From positions 248,001-312,000 of the forward strand of contig NZ_KQ948994.1 in the NCBI RefSeq assembly GCF_001514265.1: 64,000 nt of DNA, given 5' to 3'. This DNA is from Streptomyces resistomycificus (GTDB lineage: Bacteria; Actinomycetota; Actinomycetes; Streptomycetales; Streptomycetaceae). Positions within the stretch are counted from its first letter, which is position 1, and the number at the start of each line of letters is the position of its first letter. The translations under genes were made by a program, and so were the position numbers. Positions 1 to 7,468 of this stretch are shown piece by piece. The notes under the pieces were generated by a model. The model was not told where the DNA came from and made no database searches. It saw only the letters and a program-made list of their open reading frames with translations.

Positions 1-312
1 CTCGGCGGCGCCTACCTCGCGGTCGGCGAGGTCGGATCGTTCAACCAGAACATGACCGCCGGGCGCGGATACATCGTCATCGCCGCGGTGATCTTCGGGG
101 CGTGGCGGCTCGGCCGGACCCTGCTCGGCTGCCTGGTGTTCGGCCTGTCAGACGCGATGCGCCTGGCGCTCCCCGCGCTCGGTGTCACCCTCAACGCCCA
201 GCTGCTCGTCGCCGCGCCGTATCTGCTCGCGCTCCTCGCCATGCTGCTGTTCACCACCCAGCACCGAGAACCCGCCGCGCTCGGCCGGCCCTTCCAGCGC
301 GGGTCGACGTGA
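1..312 (+). CDS. C-terminal part of an ABC transporter permease (BmpC-like, cut by window edge)
   Basis: The open frame runs in from the left edge without a start and ends in TGA. The visible 103 residues contain the sequence GRGYIVIAAVIFGAW followed by two further hydrophobic stretches, ending in a short hydrophilic tail. This glycine-rich stretch with a following membrane helix is typical of the last part of permeases of the nucleoside/simple-sugar ABC family (BPD_transp_2). The protein would sit in the cytoplasmic membrane and carry solute inward together with an ATPase and a binding protein that lie outside the window. It may supply the substrate of the catabolic cluster that follows, but that is inference. 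About 200 bp without a gene separate it from the next start. Confidence 0.6.
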   Translation, partial: LGGAYLAVGEVGSFNQNMTAGRGYIVIAAVIFGAWRLGRTLLGCLVFGLSDAMRLALPALGVTLNAQLLVAAPYLLALLAMLLFTTQHREPAALGRPFQRGST

Positions 313-517
313 CGGCCGGGACCCGGCGGGCGCGACCACCGACGCGCGAGGCCGGTATCCGCCGTGGGCGCGCGTCCCCGGACCCACCGGCGGCGCGGCA
401 CCGCGGTCGCGCGGGGCCGGTGTCCCCGGCGTACGCGTTGTGTCCGCAGCACATCGACCCGCGGACGCGTGCACACCTAGGCTCGAAGAAATCCCACCCA
501 CTCATGATGGAGGTACC

Positions 518-970
518 GTGGCCACCGGTCTCACCTCGGCCCGCTGGACTCACCTCGCGCTGCCGACCGGCGATCTCGACAAGGCGATCGCGTTCTACAC
601 CACCCTGACCCCGCTGGTCGTGGTCGAACGGTTCAAGGACGCCGACGGCGAGAGCGTCTGGCTCTCCAACGACCAGCAGGCCGAGACGCCGTTCGTACTC
701 GTCCTGGTGTCGTTCAACAAGGACAAGGGCGCCCAGCTGGGCCTGCTGCACCCGTTCGCACACATCGGCATCGAGGTGCCGGCACGCGAGGACGTCGACG
801 CGCTCGCGGACCAGGCGCGCGAGCTGGGCTGCCTGCACTGGGAGCCCCGACAGATGCCCGATCCCATCGGCTACATCTGCGCCCTGAAGGATCCCGACGG
901 CAACGTCGTCGAGATCTCCCACGACCAGCGCGTGTTCGACTCGGTCCGCAAGAAGTGGGGGACGCGCTGA
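518..970 (+). CDS. VOC (glyoxalase/bleomycin-resistance fold) family protein
   Basis: A 150-residue single VOC domain. It opens with WTHLALPTGDLDKAIAFYT and closes with DPDGNVVEISHD, the usual first and last strands of the fold, where the metal ligands H and E would sit (H about residue 10, E about 135). The GTG start was chosen because GGAGG lies seven bases upstream; longer frames enter low-quality sequence. Members include extradiol dioxygenases, lactoyl-glutathione lyase-like isomerases and epimerases, so the reaction cannot be named. The next gene overlaps its 3' end by 16 bp, so the two are co-translated. The position at the head of the catabolic cluster suggests a role in handling a pathway intermediate. 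Confidence 0.8.
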   Translation: MATGLTSARWTHLALPTGDLDKAIAFYTTLTPLVVVERFKDADGESVWLSNDQQAETPFVLVLVSFNKDKGAQLGLLHPFAHIGIEVPAREDVDALADQARELGCLHWEPRQMPDPIGYICALKDPDGNVVEISHDQRVFDSVRKKWGTR

Positions 971-1350
971 AGGACACCCGCGCGGCGGTCGAGGCGTACC
1001 TCGCCGCGTTGAACGCGCACGACGCCGACGCCGTGGCCGCCTGCGTGGCCGAGGACTTCGTCAACGAACACACCTCGTCGCTGGGACGCAGCCGCAGTGG
1101 CCGCGCCGAGTACCGCGCGGCGCTGACCGGGTTCCTGGAGGACTTCGGGGACCTGCACTACCTGCCCGAGCGCTTCCTCGTCGACGGTGAGTCGGCCGCG
1201 GTGCCGTACGTCATGACGTTCCGGATGCGCTCGGCGGGCGACCGCCCCGTACGGGTGCGCGGGGTCTTCGTGTTCACCGTCGCCCACGGCCTCATCACGC
1301 GCCGCACAGACTACTGGGACAGCGGCGAGGTACAGCGGCAGCTCGCCTGA
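955..1350 (+). CDS. SnoaL/NTF2-like protein
   Basis: A 131-residue protein beginning GDALKDTRAAVEAYLAALNA, then DADAVAACVAEDFVNEH, which is the helix-loop pattern of the SnoaL/NTF2 cone fold (length 120-150 aa). Families with this fold include polyketide cyclases, steroid isomerases, and lyase or hydratase enzymes with a buried acid/base pair. No catalytic residues can be assigned by eye. The GTG start lies inside the preceding VOC gene, giving translational coupling. It is followed by a strong terminator hairpin, so it closes the first transcription unit of the cluster. Confidence 0.7.
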   Translation: MGDALKDTRAAVEAYLAALNAHDADAVAACVAEDFVNEHTSSLGRSRSGRAEYRAALTGFLEDFGDLHYLPERFLVDGESAAVPYVMTFRMRSAGDRPVRVRGVFVFTVAHGLITRRTDYWDSGEVQRQLA

Positions 1351-1383
1351 CGCCCCGCCCCGCTGCCCGGAGCCGGCCTCCCC

Positions 1384-1417
1384 GACACCCCGTCCGCCCT
1401 TGCGCGGACGGGGTGTC
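1384..1417 (+). terminator. Rho-independent-type hairpin after the VOC/SnoaL pair
   Basis: A perfect 14-bp stem (1384-1397 with 1404-1417, GACACCCCGTCCGC and its complement) with a 6-base loop lies 34 bp after the SnoaL stop codon. As is usual in Streptomyces there is no clear T run. It separates the first two genes from the next promoter. Confidence 0.8.
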
Positions 1418-1450
1418 GACGTATGCCCCCTCCCGGAGTTCGTATCACTG

Positions 1451-1514
1451 TGCATGATGCCGTCTCGCATTGCTTGACATGATGTCGTCTCGCACTGAAA
1501 GATGCCGTCATGCA
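1451..1514 (+). promoter_or_regulatory. Triple IclR-type operator with -35 box in front of the FAH-family operon
   Basis: Three copies of a degenerate 19-bp dyad (ideal form TGCGAGACGNCGTCTCGCA) lie here: TGCATGATGCCGTCTCGCA at 1451-1469, a copy with a strong right half ending at 1494, and TGAAAGATGCCGTCATGCA at 1496-1514. A TTGACA -35 box at 1474-1479 lies between the first two copies. The third overlaps the ATG of the next gene, so the leader must be very short. The same motif recurs at 7296, 7409, 14925 and 15690 and, weakly, at 5806. The motif is seen directly; binding by the local IclR protein is inferred. Confidence 0.7.
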
Positions 1515-2328
1515 AGTGGTAACGACACAGGCCGGCCTGGGCCGGATCGAGGGCGGGACCATCGCCCTGCTGGACACGGCTTTTCCGCACGTCGGCGCGG
1601 TCCTCGCGCAGGAGCACTCACTGCGGGGCCTCGCGTCCTGCGCGGTGCGCGAGCGAGTCCCGTTCGACGAGACCACGCTCACGGCGCCCCTGGGCCGTCC
1701 CGGCGCGGTGTGGGGCGTGGGCCTCAACTACGTCTCGAAGGCCGCCCGAACCGGCCGGGGACTGCCCGAGCAGCCCATCCTGTACCTGGCCGCGTCATCC
1801 GGCGTGTTGGCACCCGGTGCGCCGGTGGTGATCCCGCAGTCCGTGACCGAACCCGACTACGAGGGGGAGATCGCGGTCGTCGTCGGGCACCGGCTCTACC
1901 AGGCGTCCGAGGCGCAGGTGTGGCCGGCCGTCGCAGGCATCACCGCCGCCAACGACATGACGGCACGTGACGTCATGCGCGCCACGGCCGCGCCCGCCCT
2001 CGCCAAGAGCTATCCGGGGTTCACGCCCCTCGGCGCGTCGATCCGCACACCCGACGAGCTCGCCGACCGTGACGCGATCCGCGTACGGACCCGGGTCAAC
2101 GGCGAACTCCTGCAGGACGACACGAGCGCCGGGATGATCTTCCCGATCCCCGAGCTGCTCAGCAGGCTGTCGTGGTTCACCGCGCTCGAACCCGGCGACG
2201 TCGTCCTCACCGGAACCCCGGCCGGCACCGGCCAGGACCGCGCGTGCTTCCTCGCCGACGGCGACGAGGTCCGCGTCGAGGTGGACGGCGTGCTGCCTCT
2301 CGTCACCCGCGTGGTGCGTCCCGCGTGA
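1510..2328 (+). CDS. Fumarylacetoacetate hydrolase (FAH) family protein
   Basis: A 272-residue FAH-fold enzyme. The core motif WGVGLNYVSKA is near residue 75, the metal ligands lie in EPDYEGEIAVVVG (about 115-127), and DMTARDVM and the end motif GDVVLTGTPAGTG (about 238-250) are all present. Family members hydrolyse C-C bonds in beta-diketo acids, decarboxylate, or hydrate 2-oxo-enoates after ring cleavage, using Mg2+ or Mn2+. Usual length is 250-290 aa, so it is full length. It heads a four-gene operon with an amidohydrolase, an aldolase and a cupin, which fits the lower part of a meta-cleavage type pathway. The expected control is by the operator triplet that overlaps its start. Confidence 0.85.
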   Translation: MQVVTTQAGLGRIEGGTIALLDTAFPHVGAVLAQEHSLRGLASCAVRERVPFDETTLTAPLGRPGAVWGVGLNYVSKAARTGRGLPEQPILYLAASSGVLAPGAPVVIPQSVTEPDYEGEIAVVVGHRLYQASEAQVWPAVAGITAANDMTARDVMRATAAPALAKSYPGFTPLGASIRTPDELADRDAIRVRTRVNGELLQDDTSAGMIFPIPELLSRLSWFTALEPGDVVLTGTPAGTGQDRACFLADGDEVRVEVDGVLPLVTRVVRPA

Positions 2329-2399
2329 CGCCACACCGCGCGACCACCCCGTTCACCGAACCGGTCAGCCGACCGCCCTTCACCCTGGGAGCCATACCG

Positions 2400-3563
2400 A
2401 TGTCCATATCGTCCGAGTCGCCCTACGACCTCGTCCTGGCCGGCGGAACCGTCATCGACCCGGCGTCGGGCACCAACGCCCGGCTCGACGTGGCGGTCAC
2501 CGGTGACCGAATCGCCGCGATCGGGGAGGGGCTGGCAGCGAACGCGTCGCGCACGATCGACGTCACCGGTTCCACCGTGCTGCCGGGCCTGGTCGAGGGC
2601 CACACCCACATCTTCCAGTATGTCTCCGCCGTCGGCGCCCCGGCCGAGGAGGCCCATCTGCGCCGCGGTGTGGTCGCGGCGGCGGATGCCGGCACGGCCG
2701 GCGCCTCGACGTTCGCGGCCTTCCGCAAGCTGGTGGTCGAGGCGAACCCGCTGCGCATCGTCAACTTCCTCAACGTCTCGGTGCTCGGCCTGATCGACTT
2801 CAGGTTCGGCGAGCTGCTGAACCCCGACACCCTGGTCCCCGAGGACGCGCTCGCGACCGCCGAAGCCCATCCCGACATCGTGCGCGGCTTCAAGATCCGG
2901 CTCTCCGAGGACGTCGTCGGCGAGAACTGGGAGCCGTTGCTGAAGAAGTCCGTGGCGCTGGCCGAACAGGCCGGCCTCCCGCTGATGCTGCACATCGGCG
3001 AGACCGCGGAGCCGCTGCCCGTCGTTCTCGACTACCTGCGACCGGGCGACATCGTGGCGCACTGCTACACCGGAAAGCCGCACGGCATTCTCGACGGCGA
3101 CCGCGTGCAGCCGGCCGTCACCGCGGCCCGCGAGCGCGGGGTGCTGTTCGACTCCGCCCACGGCAAGAGCAACCTCAGCTTCGAGGTGGCCCGCCGGGCC
3201 ATCGCCGACGGGTTCCTGCCCGACATCCTCAGCTCCGACACGAGTGCGCGCAACTGGCGCGGTCCGGTGTTCGACCTGCTCACCAGCATCTCCAAGCTGG
3301 TCGCGCTCGGCGCGCCGCTCGAGGAGTGCGTCAGGCGGGCCACCGTCGCGCCGGCCCGGCTGCTCGGACTCGATGCCGAGGGCTACGGGCGCCTGGAGGT
3401 CGGAGGGAGGGCGGACGTCACGGTCGTCACCGAGACCGACGAGGTCACCCTGCCCGACGCCGCGGGCAACACGATCGTCGCCCCGCGCCTGGAGCCGACC
3501 GTGGTGCTGCACGGTGGCGCCGAGGTCGACATCGTGCCGTGGCGGGGTCTGCAGTCGGCCTGA
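2400..3563 (+). CDS. Amidohydrolase-superfamily metal-dependent hydrolase
   Basis: A 387-residue cytoplasmic enzyme of the dihydroorotase/deacetylase type. It starts with the usual N-terminal beta domain (YDLVLAGGTVIDPASGTNARLDV), then the metal motif GLVEGHTHIFQ (about residues 67-77). FKIRLS near 165 may place the bridging lysine. The HIGE segment near 200, AHCYTG near 220 and ILSSDTS near 280 supply further ligands. The C-terminal beta strand returns with GRADVTVV. Such enzymes open cyclic amides, lactones or N-acyl groups; the substrate here is unknown. The ATG was chosen as the first start that keeps the family N-terminus; an in-frame extension upstream overlaps the FAH gene. It is second in the operon. 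Confidence 0.85.
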   Translation: MSISSESPYDLVLAGGTVIDPASGTNARLDVAVTGDRIAAIGEGLAANASRTIDVTGSTVLPGLVEGHTHIFQYVSAVGAPAEEAHLRRGVVAAADAGTAGASTFAAFRKLVVEANPLRIVNFLNVSVLGLIDFRFGELLNPDTLVPEDALATAEAHPDIVRGFKIRLSEDVVGENWEPLLKKSVALAEQAGLPLMLHIGETAEPLPVVLDYLRPGDIVAHCYTGKPHGILDGDRVQPAVTAARERGVLFDSAHGKSNLSFEVARRAIADGFLPDILSSDTSARNWRGPVFDLLTSISKLVALGAPLEECVRRATVAPARLLGLDAEGYGRLEVGGRADVTVVTETDEVTLPDAAGNTIVAPRLEPTVVLHGGAEVDIVPWRGLQSA

Positions 3564-3590
3564 CACCCCCCACCGTGAGAGAAGGATCCG

Positions 3591-4364
3591 ATGACCGCAG
3601 GTGACGTCCATCTGCTGCGGCGCCGGCTGCGCGCGGCCCTGACGGCGGGGGGACCCGCCGTCGGTACGTTCGTCAAGCTGGCGTCGCCCGACGTGGTGGA
3701 ACTGGCGGCCGCGGCCGGGTTCGCGTTCGTGGTCGTCGACCTCGAACACTCCACCCTCACCGAGCAGCGTGCCGTCGACCTGGTGCGCCACGCGGACGCG
3801 TGCGGACTGCCGGCCCTGGTCCGCGTGCCCGAGGTGGACGCCGCCGCCGTCAACCGGCTGCTGGAGGCCGGAGCGGCGGGAATCCAGCTGTCCATGCTCA
3901 CCCGCCTAGCCCAGGCCGAGGCACTCGTGGCCGCGGCCCGGTTCGCGCCGGCCGGTCGCCGGTCGGTGAGCCTGGCCAACCGGGCCGCCCGGTTCGGTGC
4001 GATCCCGCTGGCCGGCTTCCTGCGCGCCGAGCAGGACGACCCGCCGGTGCTGGTCGGCCAGATCGAGACGGCGCGGACGGATCCGCTGCCGGATCTGGTC
4101 GCCGCTCTCGACGTGTGCTTCGTCGGCAGCACCGACCTCGCGGTCGACCTGGGCCTGCCGGCGGACCCGAGGGTCCTGCGCGCCGCGGTGGACCGGGTGC
4201 GCGACGCCGCCCGCTCCGCGGGGGTGGCGTTCGGTGGTTGGGTGCCGGCCCGCAGTGCAGCGGCCGACCTGGGCCTGAGTGACGCCGACTACCTGGTCGT
4301 CGGTTCGGATCTGCAGATGTTGGCGGCCGGCCTGCGAGCGGCCGCCGGAGAGGAAACACCGTGA
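3591..4364 (+). CDS. HpcH/HpaI family aldolase/citrate-lyase-like enzyme
   Basis: A 257-residue TIM-barrel class II aldolase. Diagnostic pieces are VGTFVKLASPDVVELAAAAG (residues about 24-43), FVVVDLEHST with the acid/metal residues, LVRVPEVD, GAAGIQLSML and VGQIETAR, where the Glu of QIET is a metal ligand. Family members cleave 4-hydroxy-2-oxo acids into pyruvate or a related 2-oxo acid plus an aldehyde, the last step of many meta-cleavage routes. GAGAGAAGGA lies just ahead of the ATG. The stop overlaps the start of the cupin gene by four bases (GTGA), so the pair is translationally coupled. Confidence 0.85.
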   Translation: MTAGDVHLLRRRLRAALTAGGPAVGTFVKLASPDVVELAAAAGFAFVVVDLEHSTLTEQRAVDLVRHADACGLPALVRVPEVDAAAVNRLLEAGAAGIQLSMLTRLAQAEALVAAARFAPAGRRSVSLANRAARFGAIPLAGFLRAEQDDPPVLVGQIETARTDPLPDLVAALDVCFVGSTDLAVDLGLPADPRVLRAAVDRVRDAARSAGVAFGGWVPARSAAADLGLSDADYLVVGSDLQMLAAGLRAAAGEETP

Positions 4365-4717
4365 GCACCCGCAACGCAGCGCTGTTCGGCACCGTCGTCC
4401 ACTGGGACGAACTGCCGGTCACCCAGGTCAGGCCGGGGGTCCGGCGTCGCGTCTACGCGACGGACGAGGTGATGATCTGCCACCACGAGCTCGAGGTCGG
4501 CATGACGCTCAACCCGCACCGGCACGAGGACTTCGACCAACTGGTCCATATCGCCGAGGGGCGTGCCAACTACTACGTGGACGGTGTCGCGCACGACATG
4601 CGTGCCGGATCCTTCCTGCTGGTTCCCCGCGGCAGCGAACACTACGTGGAGCCGACCGAGACCCCCTGCGTGAACATCGACTTCTTCGTCCCGCCCCGGG
4701 CCGACCTGCTGCCCTGA
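4361..4717 (+). CDS. Small single-domain cupin
   Basis: A 118-residue cupin. The first motif is MTLNPHRHEDFDQLVHIAEG (H, H and E ligands, residues about 47-66), and the second is AGSFLLVPRGSEHYVEP (about 83-99) with the last histidine. Stand-alone cupins of this size are dioxygenases, isomerases or sensory proteins; the exact role is not visible. It is the last gene of the FAH operon, starts with GTG inside the aldolase stop, and is followed by a strong terminator. Confidence 0.8.
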   Translation: MSTRNAALFGTVVHWDELPVTQVRPGVRRRVYATDEVMICHHELEVGMTLNPHRHEDFDQLVHIAEGRANYYVDGVAHDMRAGSFLLVPRGSEHYVEPTETPCVNIDFFVPPRADLLP

Positions 4718-4727
4718 CCCGATATAC

Positions 4728-4766
4728 GGGTCCGCCCCCCACGGGTACACCGCGGGGGGCGGACCC
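4728..4766 (+). terminator. Terminator after the cupin gene
   Basis: A perfect 13-bp stem (4728-4740 GGGTCCGCCCCCC with 4754-4766) and a 13-base loop start 11 bp after the cupin stop codon. It closes the FAH operon. Confidence 0.85.
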
Positions 4767-4913
4767 GCGTGCGGGCGCGTGCCCCGCCGTCCGTGACGGT
4801 GGCCCGACGTCAGATCATGAAGACGCAAGGATGTCGGCGGGATCGCCCGCCAAGGGAGTCAGGACGGGCCGCCGTCCAGCCACCCGGCCGTCCCTCGGGT
4901 GGGCGTCACGACA

Positions 4914-4944
4914 GACGGCCCACCGCTTCGCGCGGTGAGCCGTC
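4914..4944 (-). terminator. Terminator-like hairpin after the IclR gene
   Basis: A 13-bp stem with one mismatch (4914-4926 with 4932-4944) and the loop TTCGC lies 20 bp beyond the stop of the minus-strand IclR gene. The roughly 150 bp between it and the cupin terminator show no gene. Confidence 0.6.
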
Positions 4945-4963
4945 CCGTGTCGCTGCGGCGGAG

Positions 4964-5758
4964 TCAGCTGCCGTTGGCTCCGTCGTCGGAGGTGCCCAGC
5001 CGCTGCGACAACGCGCGGGCAGTCTCCAGCAGGGCCTGGGCCATCTCTGACTTGACGTCGTCGGAGACGGTCGCCGTCGTGCCGACGATCGCGAGCGTGC
5101 CGCTGATCTTGTCGCCCTCGAAGATCGGCGCCGCGACGGTACGGACGCCGTTGACGATGGGGGAGTTGACCGACAGACCGTGCTGCCGGATGGCATCCAG
5201 CTCCTCGGTGAGCTCCGACTTGCGGACCGAGCGGGGCAGCGTGGGTACCTGCTCCGGGGGCAGGAACGCGAGGAAGACGCGACCCTGCGCCGAGGACGTG
5301 AGGCTCAGGCGCGAGCCGACCCGGACGCTGATGCGCACCATGTGATCGGTGTTGTCCACCGAGCGCACCACGGTCGCCGACTCGCCGTCCCAGACCGACA
5401 GGACGATCGTCTCGTCGATGCGCCTGACCAGGTCCTCCATGTAGGGCTCGGCGGCGGCGACGATCGGCAGGCCGGCACGCGCGGCCGTGGCGAGTGTGAG
5501 CACCTGGGGGCCGAGGGAGTACAGCGAGGTGCGCTCGTCGTACCGCAGCAGGTTCGCTGCCCGCAGCGCCTTCGTGTAGCGGTGCGCTGTCGCCTTGCTC
5601 GCCCCGAGTCGCGCGGTGATCTCGTTGAGGCTCATGTGGGGCTTGCCGACCGTGAACGAGCCGAGGATCAGCGCCGCACGCTGCACCGTCTGAATGGTCG
5701 GTGCGGTCCTCTCCTGGCCATCCTGCTCGCCGGTTCCGCGCTCCGCCTTCGTGGGCAT
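4964..5758 (-). CDS. IclR-family transcriptional regulator of the catabolic cluster
   Basis: A 264-residue protein with the IclR layout. Residues about 20-80 form a winged helix-turn-helix (TIQTVQRAALILGSF, then MSLNEITARLGASKATAHRY), and residues about 95-250 form the effector-binding domain (GLPIVAAAEPYMEDLVRRI, SSAQGRVFLAFLP, GVRTVAAPIFEG). IclR proteins bind DNA as dimers or tetramers and respond to a small pathway metabolite. It lies at the centre of the cluster and is transcribed alone. A weak match to the cluster-wide dyad lies 48 bp upstream of its start, suggesting autoregulation. It is the only regulator within 15 kb, so it is the natural candidate to read the repeated dyad. Confidence 0.9.
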   Translation of the reverse strand: MPTKAERGTGEQDGQERTAPTIQTVQRAALILGSFTVGKPHMSLNEITARLGASKATAHRYTKALRAANLLRYDERTSLYSLGPQVLTLATAARAGLPIVAAAEPYMEDLVRRIDETIVLSVWDGESATVVRSVDNTDHMVRISVRVGSRLSLTSSAQGRVFLAFLPPEQVPTLPRSVRKSELTEELDAIRQHGLSVNSPIVNGVRTVAAPIFEGDKISGTLAIVGTTATVSDDVKSEMAQALLETARALSQRLGTSDDGANGS

Positions 5759-5805
5759 GAAATCCTCGCTCCTGTTCGTCCGTGCTCGTCAAAGTAAGAC
5801 ATTAA

Positions 5806-5824
5806 ATGAAACGCCGTATCGAGT
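5806..5824 (-). promoter_or_regulatory. Weak copy of the cluster operator upstream of the IclR gene
   Basis: AATGAAACGCCGTATCGAG matches the ideal dyad TGCGAGACGNCGTCTCGCA at 11 of 18 defined positions, mainly in the central ACG-C-CGT. It lies 48 bp upstream of the regulator start. It is a plausible autoregulatory site but too weak to be certain. Confidence 0.35.
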
Positions 5825-5954
5825 GAAGTAATGGTAAGGGGGAGCGCAATCTGGTGCGCAGCGTTTCGAGGCGCTCATCGCCCGCGAACCGGGGCGGTCG
5901 CGGCCGGCGGCCGCGGAAGGGCCACCGTTCGCCGCGCCGCCCCGTGTGGATATG

Positions 5955-6953
5955 TCATGCATCGGAGGAGTGGCCCGGCGTGATCGAGCATGCCGGGTCG
6001 AGCAGGGCGGCGATGTGGTTGACGGCCAGGGCCGCTTCGCCGAAGCCGATGGAGATGAGGCTGACCTTGCCGTCGTAGTCGGCGATGTCGCCGGCCGCGA
6101 AGACGCGCTCCCGGCTGGTGCGCATCGTGGGGTCCACCAGGATGCGCCGGCGGCGCAGTCGCAGTCCCCACTGCTCGATCGGGCCGAGATCGGCGATGAA
6201 GCCGAGTGCGGCGACGACGGATTGGGCGGGCAGAACGATCCGGCCGCCGTCCGTGCTCGCGACCGCCACCTCCGACACCGACCCGTCACCGGAGATCTTC
6301 TCGACCTCGTAGGGCGTCAGGACCCGCACGGAGGATGCGTGCACCTGCTCGACGCTGCGTTCGTGGGCCCGGAACCGCGTACGCCGGTGCACCAGCGTCA
6401 CCGACGCGGCGATCGGCTCCAGCGACAGCGCCCAGTCCAGTGCCGAGTCCCCACCGCCGACCACCACGACGTCCTGTCCGGAGAGCTCGTCCAGTCGCGG
6501 CACGAAGTACCGCAGCCCCCGGCCCAGGTACTCGGAGCCCACCGGCAGTTCGCGGGGGATGAAGTTGCCGATCCCGCCGCAGACGAGGACCGCGCGCGCG
6601 GTGATCCGCGCGCCGGCGTCGGTGACGGCGAGGATGCCCTCGCCCGTGTCGTCCAGCCGGACGACCCCGTGCCCGAGCAGGTAGGTGGGCTCCCACCGCC
6701 CGGCCTGCTCGGCCAGCCGGTCCACCAGGTCCTGACCGCGCACGGCGGGGAAGCCGGCCACGTCGTAGATGAGCTTCTCGGGATACAGCGCCGCGATCTG
6801 GCCGCCCACCTCGGGCAGCGCGTCGGCGACCGCGACGCTCAGGCCGCGGAAACCGGCGTAGTACGCGCCGTACAGTCCCGTGGGGCCCGCTCCGATGACG
6901 AGCAGGTCGACGGAGACCTCGGGGCCGACGCCCGCGGTCGGAAGGCCCGTCAC
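5955..6953 (-). CDS. Ferredoxin-NAD(P)+ reductase, thioredoxin-reductase type
   Basis: A 332-residue FAD/NAD(P) flavoprotein. The FAD-binding motif VIGAGPTGLYGAYYAGFRG is at residues about 20-38, followed by GGQIAALYPEK and YDVAGFP. The second nucleotide-binding motif VVVGGGDSALDWAL is near 160, and the C-terminal FAD motif VFAAGDIADYDGK near 290. No CxxC pair is present, which separates it from true thioredoxin reductases and matches the TrxR-like ferredoxin reductases. It should pass electrons from NAD(P)H to the ferredoxin encoded just upstream, with which it overlaps by four bases. The GTG start was chosen because longer reading frames run into the ferredoxin gene. Confidence 0.85.
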   Translation of the reverse strand: MTGLPTAGVGPEVSVDLLVIGAGPTGLYGAYYAGFRGLSVAVADALPEVGGQIAALYPEKLIYDVAGFPAVRGQDLVDRLAEQAGRWEPTYLLGHGVVRLDDTGEGILAVTDAGARITARAVLVCGGIGNFIPRELPVGSEYLGRGLRYFVPRLDELSGQDVVVVGGGDSALDWALSLEPIAASVTLVHRRTRFRAHERSVEQVHASSVRVLTPYEVEKISGDGSVSEVAVASTDGGRIVLPAQSVVAALGFIADLGPIEQWGLRLRRRRILVDPTMRTSRERVFAAGDIADYDGKVSLISIGFGEAALAVNHIAALLDPACSITPGHSSDA

Positions 6954-7264
6954 GCGCCCACCTCCGGGTGGTCGTGGCCGACCTGGCCGACCTTGCGCGC
7001 CCCGCCGGGGGATCCGAGCGGCTGGGCTCCGAGGGTGAAGAACTCGGCGTTGACGCGCTCGAAGTGCTTGCTCTCCTCCGGCAGGTCCTCGTGGTGGAAG
7101 ATCGAGATCTGCGGGCAGACGGGTTCGCAGCGCCCGCACTCGACACATTCGTCGGGCTGGATGTAGAGCATCCGGTCGCCCTCGTAGATGCAGTCGGCCG
7201 GGCACTCCTCCATGCATGACTTGTCCATGACGTCGATGCAGGCCTGAGTGATGACGTACGGCAC
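6950..7264 (-). CDS. Seven-iron (3Fe-4S/4Fe-4S) ferredoxin, FdxA type
   Basis: A 104-residue ferredoxin. Its cysteines are at positions 9, 17, 21, 25, 40, 43, 46 and 50. The spacing C-x7-C-x3-CP and C-x2-C-x2-C-x3-CP is that of seven-iron ferredoxins, where C9, C17 and C50 bind the 3Fe-4S cluster and C21, C40, C43 and C46 the 4Fe-4S cluster. It is the expected electron carrier between the adjacent reductase and the divergent Rieske oxygenase. The GTG start has AAGGG nine bases upstream and gives the normal PYVITQ N-terminus. Actinobacterial ring oxygenases often use such a bacterial-type ferredoxin rather than a Rieske ferredoxin. Confidence 0.9.
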   Translation of the reverse strand: MPYVITQACIDVMDKSCMEECPADCIYEGDRMLYIQPDECVECGRCEPVCPQISIFHHEDLPEESKHFERVNAEFFTLGAQPLGSPGGARKVGQVGHDHPEVGA

Positions 7265-7295
7265 GAGCTTTTGCCCTTCACACGGTCGCACAGCA

Positions 7296-7427
7296 TGCGA
7301 GACGGTGTATTTCAATGTGGAATGCGATGATGGCCGCGTCGGGCCGAGGTGTCAACAGTTGGGCACATGCTTGACAGTGCCGGATGCGCGGGGGACTCTA
7401 ATGCGACATACGAGATGGCGTCTCACA
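7296..7427. promoter_or_regulatory. Divergent promoter region with two IclR-type operators
   Basis: Leftward, toward ferredoxin, a TTGACA -35 (7350-7355) and CATCAT -10 (7327-7332) are 17 bp apart on the minus strand. Rightward, toward the oxygenase, a TTGACA -35 lies at 7371-7376 with TCTAAT at 7397-7402 (20 bp apart, longer than ideal). Operator copies are TGCGAGACGGTGTATTTCA at 7296-7314, with a perfect left half, and TACGAGATGGCGTCTCACA at 7409-7427, with 15 of 18 defined bases. Both lie just downstream of their -10 boxes, where a bound protein would block transcription. Confidence 0.65.
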
Positions 7428-7468
7428 GCACGCCACTCGGGTCGGGACTTGTGAGAGGCAAACTCCCC

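Noticed and set aside
2010..3791. Long minus-strand frame of 593 codons
   Set aside because: It is the antisense shadow of the amidohydrolase and aldolase genes; it is full of Arg/Gly/Ala low-complexity sequence with no domain and opposite to convincing genes.
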